From Neobacillus mesonae (GTDB lineage: Bacteria; Bacillota; Bacilli; Bacillales; Cytobacillaceae), in NCBI RefSeq assembly GCF_001636315.1, contig NZ_KV440949.1, positions 4,854,084-4,918,083 of the forward strand: a stretch of DNA of 64,000 bases, given 5' to 3'. The notes below the pieces were generated by a model. The model saw only the letters and a list, made by a program, of their open reading frames with translations, was not told the origin of the DNA and ran no database searches. A program made the translations under genes and the position numbers. Of the stretch, positions 8,727-17,042 are shown piece by piece (the first letter of the stretch is position 1; each line of letters begins with the position of its first letter).

Positions 8727-9682
8727 TCATTTATCATTTAATCGCCATAACGGTTGCCTATATTCTTGACTTGCTGATTGGCGATCCGCCTAATTGGCCG
8801 CATCCCGTACGCTGGATTGGCAGGCTGATCTCTAGTTTTGATAAGCTTTTAAACAAAGGAAGATATAAAAAACTGAAGGGAGTTTTGCTGCTCCTTTTTG
8901 TCGTTTTCATTGTGTTTATCGTTTGCGCTGGTTTAATTTTCATAGCTTATGAGATTAATACAGCAGCTGGTGTGGCAGTGGAAGGCATTATCATTGCAGC
9001 AGCCATAGCGCAAAAAAGTTTAAAGGATGCCTCCTTAGAGGTGTACCAGCCATTAAAAACAGGCGATATACCAGAAGCGAGAAAAAAGCTGTCCTACATT
9101 GTCGGACGTGATACCGCGCATCTCGATGAATCAGAAATTTCGCGGGCCGCGATTGAAACGGTGGCGGAAAATACGAGTGATGGGGTCACCGCGCCATTAT
9201 TTTGGGCACTAGTTGGCGGGGCGCCGCTGGCAATGGTTTACCGGGCTGTGAATACATGTGACTCGATGGTTGGGAATTTTAGTGAACGCTATAAAGAATT
9301 TGGCTGGGCATCGGCAAAATGGGATGACGTCATGAACTGGATTCCCAGCCGGTTGACTGGAATAATCATGGTTATTGCTAATCGGTCAATTCACTCCAAT
9401 TACCGAAAGGCGTGGATGATTTTGTTTCGTGATGCTAGAAATCATCCCAGTCCCAACAGCGGCTGGGGGGAAGCGGCTGTCGCGGCCATTTTGGGAATCC
9501 AACTCGGCGGCACCAATTACTATAAAGGAATGGTGTCCAACCGGGCGAAGATGGGCGACCCTATGCATCCCATCTTGGCGGATCATATTTTGAAGGCTAA
9601 TACAATTTTAAGCAGAACGGTATTGTTATTCATGTTGTTTTTATGGATAGGAGGAATGACTTTTGCACTCGCTCTTACATAA
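8723..9682 (+). CDS. cbiB: Adenosylcobinamide-phosphate synthase CbiB/CobD
   Basis: CbiB joins cobyric acid, for example that released by CbiZ, to aminopropanol phosphate and so makes cobinamide (phosphate). The protein has 319 residues, several membrane helices and the family signature DLLIGDPPNWPHPVRWIGRLI split near the N-terminus. Further motifs are ENTSDGVTAPLFWALVGG and NHPSPNSGWGEAA. The start is a GTG at 8723 whose TG is shared with the btuD-cbiZ stop codon; GAGG lies eight bases upstream. The coupling fits consecutive steps of one pathway. Confidence 0.93.
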   Translation: MIIYHLIAITVAYILDLLIGDPPNWPHPVRWIGRLISSFDKLLNKGRYKKLKGVLLLLFVVFIVFIVCAGLIFIAYEINTAAGVAVEGIIIAAAIAQKSLKDASLEVYQPLKTGDIPEARKKLSYIVGRDTAHLDESEISRAAIETVAENTSDGVTAPLFWALVGGAPLAMVYRAVNTCDSMVGNFSERYKEFGWASAKWDDVMNWIPSRLTGIIMVIANRSIHSNYRKAWMILFRDARNHPSPNSGWGEAAVAAILGIQLGGTNYYKGMVSNRAKMGDPMHPILADHILKANTILSRTVLLFMLFLWIGGMTFALALT

Positions 9683-10247
9683 TCATTCATTCCTTTTTGT
9701 CACTGGCGGAGTTAGGAGCGGTAAAAGCAGTTTCGCGGAAAGACTGGCTGAAAAGATAGCGCTGGAAACCGGGGGACAGCTTCACTACCTTGCAACCGGA
9801 GTCCCATCTGATCCTGAAATGGCAGCACGGATTGAAAAACATCAGCAGGACCGGGCTGCCGGCAAACATTGCTGGAGGACGGTAGAGAGGTCTATTCAAA
9901 TCGGAGAAATTGTCGATTACTTCGATGAAAATGATATTATTCTTATGGATTGCATCACAACACTTTTGAATAATGAACTGTTTTCCACTGAGCAGACCTG
10001 GGATGAAGCGTTTCTTCGTCATATTAAGGAAGAGCTTGTCACCGGGGTTATTAAACTTAAAAACCGCGCGAAAGCAGTAATTGCGGTAAGCAATGAAGTG
10101 TTATATGAGCCGTTAATTAGCAGTGAACTTGTTTTTACATATGGAAAACTACTGGGGCAAATCCATCAGCGATTAGTAAAAGAAGCGGACGAGGTATTTT
10201 TAATCGAGGCGGGGCTGCCGCTTGAAATGAAGGGGATAAAGCAATGA
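9663..10247 (+). CDS. cobU: Adenosylcobinamide kinase / guanylyltransferase CobU
   Basis: CobU phosphorylates adenosylcobinamide and transfers GMP to it, giving AdoCbi-GDP, the substrate of CobS. The 194-residue protein has the P-loop GGVRSGKS at 15-22 and a Walker-B-like segment IILMDCITTLLNNEL. It keeps the SNEV motif near 145. Translation starts at TTG 9663, eight bases after GGAGG at 9650-9654, and overlaps the end of cbiB by 20 bp. Length and motifs are normal for the family. A second, shorter CobU-like gene lies further along the operon. Confidence 0.92.
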   Translation: MHSLLHNHSFLFVTGGVRSGKSSFAERLAEKIALETGGQLHYLATGVPSDPEMAARIEKHQQDRAAGKHCWRTVERSIQIGEIVDYFDENDIILMDCITTLLNNELFSTEQTWDEAFLRHIKEELVTGVIKLKNRAKAVIAVSNEVLYEPLISSELVFTYGKLLGQIHQRLVKEADEVFLIEAGLPLEMKGIKQ

Positions 10248-11101
10248 AAGGAATTATGATTCAAGGAACGGCATCTGATGTTGGCAAAAGCTTTATCGTA
10301 ACGGCTCTTTGCCGAATTTTTGCTAATGAAGGTGTGAAAGTGACCCCATTCAAGTCACAGAATATGTCCAATCATTCAACCATGACTCCGGATGGAAAGG
10401 AAATTTGCATTGCCCAGTCTGTACAGGCAGAAGCGGCAAAAATAAAAGCAACGGAATGGATGAACCCAATTCTTTTAAAACCGCGTCCTAACCAGCAGGC
10501 AGAGGTAGTGTTTTTAGGAGAAACCATCGATACGTTTTCTGGAATTCATTATCGGGATTGTTTTTATGAGAAAGCGATTAAGGTCATTGAAGCCTCTTTG
10601 GCTAAGTTGGCAAAGGACTATGAAATGGTTGTGATTGAAGGGGCAGGCAGTCCGGTAGAAATCAATTTGAAAGACCGCGAGATTGTAAATATGAAAGTGG
10701 CAGAAATGGCAGATGTCCCGGTCGTCCTTGTGACCGATATCGACCGCGGCGGCGCCTTTGCGAGCATCGTCGGCACACTTGAACTGCTGGAGCCGAAAGA
10801 ACGTGAACGGGTTGTCGGTGTTATTATTAATAAGTTTCACGGAGATGTTAGTTTATTTCAAGATGGGATGAAGTGGCTTGAGGAAAAGACAGGAATTCCG
10901 GTGCTTGGGGTGCTGCCGTTTGTGGAAAATCATCTGATTGATGTAGAGGACTCACTCTCCTCTAGCGGCCTATCTGCTCAAAGGGTGAGTGATGTAAGAG
11001 GGCGGGGACATAGATTGGATGAAGTCGCCGCCCAGATAAAAAGCCTGCTCAATTGGGAGTTATTAAAAGATACCATCGATCATTGGGGCAATAAAAAATG
11101 A
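10244..11101 (+). CDS. cobQ: Cobyric acid synthase lacking the glutamine amidotransferase domain
   Basis: The first ~235 residues are a normal CobQ/CbiP synthetase domain: P-loop-like GTASDVGKS at 8-16, FKSQNMSNHS, QAEAAKI and DIDRGGAFAS. After the HLIDVEDSLS motif the protein should continue into a class I glutaminase domain of about 200 residues with a catalytic Cys and His. Instead only about 40 residues follow. The last of them (LDEVAAQIKSLLNWELL) resemble the extreme C-terminus of full CobQ. The length is 285 residues against about 500 for the family. This looks like an in-frame internal deletion. It may use free ammonia, have another role, or be decaying. Start and stop overlap both neighbours by 4 bp. 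Confidence 0.85.
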   Translation: MKGIMIQGTASDVGKSFIVTALCRIFANEGVKVTPFKSQNMSNHSTMTPDGKEICIAQSVQAEAAKIKATEWMNPILLKPRPNQQAEVVFLGETIDTFSGIHYRDCFYEKAIKVIEASLAKLAKDYEMVVIEGAGSPVEINLKDREIVNMKVAEMADVPVVLVTDIDRGGAFASIVGTLELLEPKERERVVGVIINKFHGDVSLFQDGMKWLEEKTGIPVLGVLPFVENHLIDVEDSLSSSGLSAQRVSDVRGRGHRLDEVAAQIKSLLNWELLKDTIDHWGNKK

Positions 11102-11865
11102 AATTTTTAAGGGGATTCTTGATAGGGCTGCAATTTTTCACCGCCATTCCGATCTCAAAACAATTTCCAATGGATAAAGAGCATCTGAAGAGGACGATTC
11201 AAGCATTCCCTTTATTGGGATTGTTTCAAGGGCTGATCTATTCCGTCCTATTATTTATTCTTCTTGAATATACGCCTTTTTCCCATTTGGCTGCCGCATT
11301 TCTGCTATGGATTATGACGATTTTGTTATCGGGAGGCATCCATCTCGATGGCTGGATGGATACCAGTGATGCTTATTTTTCCTATCGCGATAAGGTAAAA
11401 AGACTGGAAATTATGAAGGACCCAAGGACAGGGGCATTCGGCGTCATTTCCATAATCGTTTTATTGAGCTCCCGGTTTCTGTTTATCTATGAGATTACTG
11501 ACAATGCATCTTTAAATTCTTTTATATTGATTGCGGCCATTCCTTTTTTCAGCAAGGCGCTCATGGGGGTCCTGCTGCTTACCGTTCCATCTGCGAAGCA
11601 GGAAGGGCTAGGCTATCTATTTCAAAAAGCTGCCACCTTGAAAGCTTTACGGATTTACCCGGTATATTTACTGGCTGTCGTTATTCTTTTTCCTAATACA
11701 TGGGTCTTGCTCGCTACTGCTGTGGTTTGCTTCTTTTTTGCCCGTGTTAAAGTGGTGAAATGGTTTGGCGGCATTACCGGTGATGTGCTAGGAGCAGCTG
11801 TGGAAGGGACGGAGTTGATTCTATGGATGACATTGTGGTTATTGCATTATTTCGTCATGGCCTGA
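11098..11865 (+). CDS. cobS: Adenosylcobinamide-GDP ribazoletransferase CobS
   Basis: CobS joins AdoCbi-GDP with alpha-ribazole or its phosphate to close the lower loop of the coenzyme. It is a polytopic membrane protein of 255 residues. The active-site aspartates are visible in GGIHLDGWMDTSDAYFSYRD, close to LEIMKDPRTGAFG. The ATG overlaps the truncated cobQ stop in an ATGA arrangement. It takes activated cobinamide from CobU and alpha-ribazole imported and phosphorylated by CblT/CblS. Confidence 0.93.
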   Translation: MKFLRGFLIGLQFFTAIPISKQFPMDKEHLKRTIQAFPLLGLFQGLIYSVLLFILLEYTPFSHLAAAFLLWIMTILLSGGIHLDGWMDTSDAYFSYRDKVKRLEIMKDPRTGAFGVISIIVLLSSRFLFIYEITDNASLNSFILIAAIPFFSKALMGVLLLTVPSAKQEGLGYLFQKAATLKALRIYPVYLLAVVILFPNTWVLLATAVVCFFFARVKVVKWFGGITGDVLGAAVEGTELILWMTLWLLHYFVMA

Positions 11866-12434
11866 CCGAAGCAAATAAGCGAAAGTGCTATTTAGGCTGG
11901 ACTGATTCAGCGTTATGCCCCGAATCAACGTGGATTGAACCGCTTACGGCATATGATGGTTATTTCTCCAGCGATTTAGAACGATGTCTTACGACGGCGA
12001 AATTATTGTTTCCTAATGGCACACCTGTGCAAATGAGGGAATTTAGGGAAATGAACTTCGGTGATTGGGAAGGCAAGACATATGAGGAGTTAAAGGAAAA
12101 GACGCTTTATCAACAATGGCTGTCAGATCCTTTGCGTTACAGTCCTCCGCATGGGGAGTCATTTGAACGATTCTCGGAAAGAGTAGATGCCGGCTGGACC
12201 AAGCTGTTCAATGAAGTATTGTCAAAAAACCATCAACGCTGCGCTGTAGTCACCCATGGCGGGGTCATTCGATATTTATTAACGGCTTATGGACCGGAGA
12301 TGAAAGATTTTTGGAGCTGGCAGGTGCCGCATAACATTTGTTTTGAACTTACTTTTACACGCGAAGCGTTCAGGAGGGGAAGACGATGCACTTTGTTACA
12401 GGAGGTGCCTTTAACGGAAAACGGGCATGGGTAA
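11823..12434 (+). CDS. cobC: Alpha-ribazole phosphatase, histidine phosphatase family
   Basis: CobC removes the phosphate from alpha-ribazole 5'-phosphate or from cobalamin 5'-phosphate. The 203-residue protein belongs to the phosphoglycerate-mutase-like phosphatases. The catalytic histidine is in LFRHGLTEANK, a GWTDSAL segment follows, and the second active-site histidine lies in VVTHGGVIRYL. The proposed ATG lies inside the end of cobS (43-bp overlap) with GGAG seven bases before it. The family is large, so the specific role is inferred from the operon. Confidence 0.85.
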   Translation: MDDIVVIALFRHGLTEANKRKCYLGWTDSALCPESTWIEPLTAYDGYFSSDLERCLTTAKLLFPNGTPVQMREFREMNFGDWEGKTYEELKEKTLYQQWLSDPLRYSPPHGESFERFSERVDAGWTKLFNEVLSKNHQRCAVVTHGGVIRYLLTAYGPEMKDFWSWQVPHNICFELTFTREAFRRGRRCTLLQEVPLTENGHG

Positions 12435-12826
12435 AAAAGAGATATCAGGAGGCACATTGGATTTCCGCTTATAACCACGATCCTATGCCGGCAGATTTCC
12501 AGAAAATAGACAAAAATTTAATTGTATTAGAAGGAATTGAAATCTGGCTTAGAGAATTAACAAAACAGTATGATGCCAAAGAGTGCCGCGAAAGATGGAA
12601 TCAATTTTTAAACTACTGGCTGGCATGGGAGAATTTGAAGGGCCCCCGTAAGGTAGTGATCATTGGTACGGATATTACGAAAGGGATTGTCCCAATGGAG
12701 AAAGAAAACCGTCTTTGGCGCGATGTAACCGGATGGTCTTATCAAGATTTAGCGGAAATGGCGGAAAAAGTGGATCTGATTTGGTATGGTATCAATCAAA
12801 CAATAAAATCAGGAGGAGATTGTTAA
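12386..12826 (+). CDS. Short CobU-like nucleotide-binding protein
   Basis: A 146-residue relative of CobU. It starts MHFVTGGAFNGKRAW, in which GGAFNGKR occupies the place of the CobU P-loop GGxRSGKS but lacks the final Ser. Near the end it keeps GIVPMEKENRLWRDVTG, corresponding to the CobU GIVP motif. It is about 40-50 residues shorter than the true CobU (9663-10247). AGGAGGGG at 12372-12379 and a 49-bp overlap with cobC show that it is translated. It may be a diverged kinase or guanylyltransferase for another corrinoid step, or a regulatory paralogue. No function can be assigned. Confidence 0.75.
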   Translation: MHFVTGGAFNGKRAWVKKRYQEAHWISAYNHDPMPADFQKIDKNLIVLEGIEIWLRELTKQYDAKECRERWNQFLNYWLAWENLKGPRKVVIIGTDITKGIVPMEKENRLWRDVTGWSYQDLAEMAEKVDLIWYGINQTIKSGGDC

Positions 12827-13410
12827 TGCGAATTTATACTAGAACAGGTGACAAAGGACAAACGAGTATTATTGGCGGAAGAGTGGATAAAGATGATATC
12901 CGTGTCGAAGCGTACGGTACAGTAGATGAGGTAAATTGCTTTGTCGGCCAGGCGGTAACAGAGCTTGATCCAGTTGTTTTCGAGGATGTACTTAATGACC
13001 TTGAAAAAATTCAGCATGAATTATTTGATTGCGGCGGAGACTTGGCAAATGTTACTGAAAAGCGTCCAGTAAAGCTCCAGCAGGAATCTATTGATTATTT
13101 AGAAGCAAAAATCGATGAGTATATTAAAGAAGCTCCAGAGCTAGAAAGATTTATTTTACCTGGCGGAACAAAACCGGCTGCCTCGATCCATATCGCGAGA
13201 ACGGTGACAAGAAGGGCTGAGAGATTAGTTGTTTCACTTTTAAAGGCTGACACTAAAACTCCTGAACTTGCCCTGCAGTATTTAAACCGGCTGTCGGACT
13301 ATTTCTTTGCCTTGGCAAGGGTAATCAACTGCCGTTTGAATGTGAAGGATGTAGAATACGTCCGCAGTGCCAAAGTGTTTAGGGACGGGAAGCGGAAGGA
13401 TGAAAAGTAA
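12826..13410 (+). CDS. yvqK: Corrinoid adenosyltransferase, PduO type
   Basis: This enzyme attaches the 5'-deoxyadenosyl group of ATP to cob(I)alamin or cobinamide, producing the coenzyme form needed by CobU and by B12 enzymes. The 194-residue protein has the PduO/CobO2 motifs MRIYTRTGDKGQTS, YGTVDEVNCFVG and FILPGGT, followed by TVTRRAERL and LNRLSDYFFALAR. The ATG at 12826 shares one base with the previous stop (TAATG), and AGGAGGAG lies at 12811-12818. A longer in-frame extension upstream only shadows the previous gene. Confidence 0.94.
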   Translation: MRIYTRTGDKGQTSIIGGRVDKDDIRVEAYGTVDEVNCFVGQAVTELDPVVFEDVLNDLEKIQHELFDCGGDLANVTEKRPVKLQQESIDYLEAKIDEYIKEAPELERFILPGGTKPAASIHIARTVTRRAERLVVSLLKADTKTPELALQYLNRLSDYFFALARVINCRLNVKDVEYVRSAKVFRDGKRKDEK

Positions 13411-13906
13411 GCATAACGGGAAATTCATCAGCATGTGTGCATTGTTTACGGCTTTATCCGTTGTGGGCGCTGCGATTAAAGTGCCCGCGGTGGTTGCCAG
13501 TGTTGCCTTGGATGCGTTTCCTGCCCTTTTGGCTGCTGCGTTGCTAGGCGGCGGAGCCGGTGCTTTAGTAGGAGCACTAGGACACTTGATTTCAGCACTG
13601 TTAGGTGGCTTTCCGCTTGGACCGATGCATTTTTTGATTGCAGGAGAAATGGCGGTACTAGTTTGGCTGTTTGGTGTTGTATATGAAAAGAAACATAAGC
13701 TGTCAGCCGGGGGACTTTTTGTGCTGGGAAATTCCTTTGCTGCCCCGTTTCCATTTATTTTTTTAGTCAGCAAAGCTTTTTACATAGCGATGGTTCCATC
13801 GCTTTTGATTGGTTCGATATTGAATACCGTTGTTGCGTTGGCGGCGATTCCACGTCTGGCTGCCTTTGTTTCACATGGCTTTACGAAGGAATCGGTTAAA
13901 CGATGA
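13400..13906 (+). CDS. cblT: ECF transporter S component, probable alpha-ribazole importer CblT
   Basis: A 168-residue hydrophobic protein with about five or six membrane helices and the small-residue-rich pattern of ECF S components (ALFTALSVVGAAIKVP, then LLGGGAGALVGALGHLISAL). Next to a PurM-like kinase in a B12 operon, it fits CblT. The CblT/CblS pair is known from Listeria and Geobacillus for uptake and phosphorylation of alpha-ribazole. It would use the shared EcfAA'T module encoded elsewhere. The ATG at 13400 was chosen over an upstream TTG because it follows a purine-rich site and starts MKSKHNGKF. It overlaps yvqK by 11 bp. Confidence 0.75.
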   Translation: MKSKHNGKFISMCALFTALSVVGAAIKVPAVVASVALDAFPALLAAALLGGGAGALVGALGHLISALLGGFPLGPMHFLIAGEMAVLVWLFGVVYEKKHKLSAGGLFVLGNSFAAPFPFIFLVSKAFYIAMVPSLLIGSILNTVVALAAIPRLAAFVSHGFTKESVKR

Positions 13907-14619
13907 GGAATGTGCAGCTGATTCCTTTGGATGGAGAAAACTCACTGGTTATTGCAAGCGACAATAGCGGCGGTATTGGGATAAAGGGCGATGACCATGT
14001 TCAGGTGCCATACGAAACAGTTTCTTACTATTCATTTCGGGTGGCAGCAATGGAATGTATAGCGGCAGGAGGTGAGCTTGTTTCGGTAGTGCTTCAAAAC
14101 TTTTGCGGCAATGAAGCGTGGGAAGAACTTGTTATGGGAGTCAAGAAAGGCTTGTCTGAACTTGGTTTGTCCGATGTGTCTATTACCGGAAGCACCGAAA
14201 GTAATTTTCCTTTAATACAGTCAGCACTCGGAACAGTGGTAGTTGGTAAACAGACAGTGAATCAAAAATTAGAGATTCCTAATTTTGAGCAGGTGAACCT
14301 CGCCGTAATTGGACTACCGTTAGTTGGTAATGAAGTGGTCGGACAGGAGAAACAGGCCGTGCCTTTATCAGTCTTCTTAGAAGTTAGTAAATTGAATGAT
14401 GTCATCTGTTGGCCGGTTGGCTCGAAAGGCGTCTTTCATGAACTCCAGCAATTGTTCCCAAATTTGGAGTTAACAGAGGAAATGGTCGAATCGAATGTGA
14501 ATATATTCAAATCATCAGGACCAGCGACATGTTTTATTTCAGTCTACCAGAATCAGCATACCGAAAGTTTGATCAACTTAGCGGGGAAATATATGCATTC
14601 ATTAAAAATTAATTGGTAA
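13903..14619 (+). CDS. cblS: Probable alpha-ribazole kinase CblS (PurM/ThiL-like)
   Basis: A 238-residue protein of the AIR synthase (PurM/SelD/ThiL) superfamily. It has the N-terminal IASDNSGGIGIKGDDHV motif that binds ATP-Mg and YYSFRVAAMECIAAGGE. A C-terminal part follows (GLPLVGNEVVGQ...). It overlaps the presumed alpha-ribazole transporter by 4 bp and ends the B12 operon. That context matches CblS, which makes alpha-ribazole phosphate without needing CobT. No cobT is seen in the operon, which supports a salvage-only lower ligand route. The assignment rests on family and context rather than catalytic residues. Confidence 0.75.
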   Translation: MRNVQLIPLDGENSLVIASDNSGGIGIKGDDHVQVPYETVSYYSFRVAAMECIAAGGELVSVVLQNFCGNEAWEELVMGVKKGLSELGLSDVSITGSTESNFPLIQSALGTVVVGKQTVNQKLEIPNFEQVNLAVIGLPLVGNEVVGQEKQAVPLSVFLEVSKLNDVICWPVGSKGVFHELQQLFPNLELTEEMVESNVNIFKSSGPATCFISVYQNQHTESLINLAGKYMHSLKINW

Positions 14620-14639
14620 AGTGCTCATTTTTGGAGAAT

Positions 14640-14730
14640 TGCAGATATATTAAAAAAACTGCAGATATATCCGGAAAAATACAGATAAAACGAAATAACT
14701 GCAGATAACCCTCCAAAAGTTGCAGATATA
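14640..14730. repeat. Phased short repeat array (TGCAGATA, five units)
   Basis: GCAGATA or a one-base variant begins at 14641, 14661, 14681 (ACAGATA), 14701 and 14722. The spacing is 20, 20, 20 and 21 bp, about two helical turns. The spacers are AT-rich and differ from one another. The array fills the gap between cblS and the shared terminator. Confidence 0.85.
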
Positions 14731-14740
14731 ATTAAAAAAA

Positions 14741-14764
14741 AGCACGCCATAAACCTGGCGTGCT
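14741..14764. terminator. Bidirectional terminator between cblS and pbp gene
   Basis: AGCACGCC pairs with GGCGTGCT around an 8-nt loop. A-rich sequence lies upstream and T-rich sequence downstream, so it can serve both convergent units. Confidence 0.85.
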
Positions 14765-16865
14765 ATTTTGCTATTTCCTTTACTTTATTAACAATGGAAT
14801 CAATTGTTTCACCTATCGTGTAAATGGTCTTATCCAAACCTTCCTTCCACTTAGGTGCCTGTTCTTTAATGGTGTTACCAAACTTTTTGGCATTATCATT
14901 TAATTCCTTGCTAATTTTCTTCGCCTGCTCCTCAAAGTTTTGATCTTCCTTCGATTTACCAGCCAGTTGATCATTAACCGAAACGACGTCAAAATGCTTC
15001 TTAGGCAGATAGCCAGAAGATGTCTTCATCATTTCTCTAAATATCGGTACGACATTGGACGAGCTTGCGCTTGGCAAATAATGCTGGCGGTCTGTTTGGT
15101 CATAGCCAATCCAAATCGCTCCGACGAGATTTGGGGTATACCCCACCATCCATTGGTCCTTAGTACCGGAAACACCACCGAATGGCAGCTGGGTTGAACC
15201 CGTTTTTCCGGCCAGCTGTACACCTGGAATTTGTGCCCGCCGTCCTGTCCCGCTTTCGACGACATTGAGCAGCATCGAGGTCATTTCATCGGCAGTCTCT
15301 TTCGAAGTAACCTTTGTTGTGACTGGATCGCGTTCAGCTATGACATTTCCAGTCGGTCCGACTATTTTCGTAATCAAGTGGCTTTCCTGGCGTTTTCCTC
15401 CATTAGGGAAAACGGAGAACGCATTAGCCATTTGCATCGGTGATACTCCAGTATCCATACCTCCTAGGGCGATGGCTAGGTTCTTGTCGCCTTTTTCATA
15501 TGGGATACCGAACTTGTCTAACTTTGCAAGCCCTTTAGCAAGACCAACTTTATCAAGAAGCCAAACGGCCGGAATATTCAGCGATTCCTCAAGTGCTTTG
15601 TACATCGGAACTTCACCTTGATAGTTTCTTGAGAAATTTTCCGGCTTATATTTGCCAAATGTCATCGATTTATCCTCAAGTTCAGATGAATAGCTATAGC
15701 CATTTTCCAATGCCGGTGTATAGACAACAAGCGGTTTGATGGATGAACCTGGCTGTGCCCGTAATTGTGTGGCACGGTTGAAACCGCGGAAGGTGTGCTC
15801 GCCGCGTCCGCCCACGAGTGCCCGGGCACCACCTGATGCCGGATCCATAAGGACGGCACCGCTTTGAACAATCTTGCCTTCCATTCCTCGTGGGAACAAA
15901 TAATCCTTTGCATAAACTTTTTCAAGTCCAGACTGCAGGTTTTGGTCCATCTCGGAATAAATGCGATATCCTCGCGTTAATATTTCTTCCTGTGTTAAGC
16001 CGTATTTATAAATCGCTTCATTTAAAACCGCATCGACATAATATGGATATTTCCGCTCAATAAAGCTGCCGCCGCCATCCTTTAAACGGATTTTCTCTTT
16101 TATTGATTCCTTATACTCAGCATTTGTAATCATGCCGAGCTCCTTCATTTTGCCTAGCACGACATTTCGTCGTTTCATCGCCAAATCGTAGTTATTATAA
16201 GGATTGAGATAGTTTGGCGAGTGCAGTAATCCAGCAAGCATCGCTGCTTGACTGATGGAGACGTCTTTTATATCTTTATCAAAATATTTCTTTGAGGCGT
16301 TGGCAATTCCCCAGGCACCGCCGCCGAAATAAACCTGATTCAAATACATCTGCAGAATTTCGTTCTTTTTATAAACCTTTTCGATTTTGACAGCCAGAAA
16401 TAATTCTTCTGCTTTCCGCTTATACGTACGTTCCGGTGATAATAGTGCATTTTTTGTCAGCTGCTGGGTGAGGGTACTGCCGCCGCCGGTAATTCTGCCG
16501 GAGAGCAGGTTGCCAAAGAAGGCCCGGGCAATCCCTTTAACATCAAAGCCACCATGTTCATAAAAACGCTCATCCTCAATCGCGACGACCGCATTTGGAA
16601 CATATTTTGGCAAATCTTCAATCTTTACACCTTTTGTCCGATTTGTCGCAACATTCGTCGCTACATCGCCGTCTTTGTCATAAATAACGGTTGGCTGGCT
16701 TAAGCCTTCCTTCAATGATTGGACATTCGCCCGAGAAGCAAGCCAGGCAAAATATAGAATGGTTACAAGGACCACAACTAGAATAATTAATAATAGAATT
16801 TGTGTTAAATGTCGTTTCTTCCAAAAACGAACAATGAATTCCCATATTGGACGTAACTTTTCCAT
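14763..16865 (-). CDS. pbpG: Class A penicillin-binding protein (PbpG-like)
   Basis: A bifunctional peptidoglycan polymerase and crosslinker of 700 residues. One N-terminal membrane helix spans about 20-42. The glycosyltransferase domain (about 55-230) has the EDERFYEHGG and GGSTLTQQLTKN motifs. The transpeptidase domain (about 330-610) has SSIK (Ser374-Lys377), SLN (428-430) and KTGS (554-557). The Lys-rich C-terminal tail lacks the FN3/PASTA extension of PonA. Length and layout resemble B. subtilis PbpG (PBP2d), which is made in the forespore. The paralogue choice is tentative, the class A call is not. Confidence 0.9.
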   Translation of the reverse strand: MEKLRPIWEFIVRFWKKRHLTQILLLIILVVVLVTILYFAWLASRANVQSLKEGLSQPTVIYDKDGDVATNVATNRTKGVKIEDLPKYVPNAVVAIEDERFYEHGGFDVKGIARAFFGNLLSGRITGGGSTLTQQLTKNALLSPERTYKRKAEELFLAVKIEKVYKKNEILQMYLNQVYFGGGAWGIANASKKYFDKDIKDVSISQAAMLAGLLHSPNYLNPYNNYDLAMKRRNVVLGKMKELGMITNAEYKESIKEKIRLKDGGGSFIERKYPYYVDAVLNEAIYKYGLTQEEILTRGYRIYSEMDQNLQSGLEKVYAKDYLFPRGMEGKIVQSGAVLMDPASGGARALVGGRGEHTFRGFNRATQLRAQPGSSIKPLVVYTPALENGYSYSSELEDKSMTFGKYKPENFSRNYQGEVPMYKALEESLNIPAVWLLDKVGLAKGLAKLDKFGIPYEKGDKNLAIALGGMDTGVSPMQMANAFSVFPNGGKRQESHLITKIVGPTGNVIAERDPVTTKVTSKETADEMTSMLLNVVESGTGRRAQIPGVQLAGKTGSTQLPFGGVSGTKDQWMVGYTPNLVGAIWIGYDQTDRQHYLPSASSSNVVPIFREMMKTSSGYLPKKHFDVVSVNDQLAGKSKEDQNFEEQAKKISKELNDNAKKFGNTIKEQAPKWKEGLDKTIYTIGETIDSIVNKVKEIAK

Positions 16866-17042
16866 TGTTATCTCCTTACCTTCATCAGGATTTTAACTTT
16901 TTATATTATAAGTTTTCTCGGCGGAAAAGACCAATCAAAACCATTTTCGACAAGACTTTAAAAATTTTTTCAAAAAATTTGAAGGGGATTTGCGGCTGGT
17001 TATCGTCTATTAAGGTGAAGCAGGTAAATTTAGGAGGAAAAA

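Noticed and set aside
13282-13773. Long minus-strand open frame (163 codons) opposite cblT and yvqK
   Set aside because: It has no ribosome binding site, its composition is unlike a real protein (Pro/Ala/Ser runs), and it is fully explained as the shadow of two strong genes on the other strand.
14640-14730. Possible iteron-type origin or plasmid element
   Set aside because: No rep gene or DnaA boxes nearby, and the array lies between convergent chromosomal genes.
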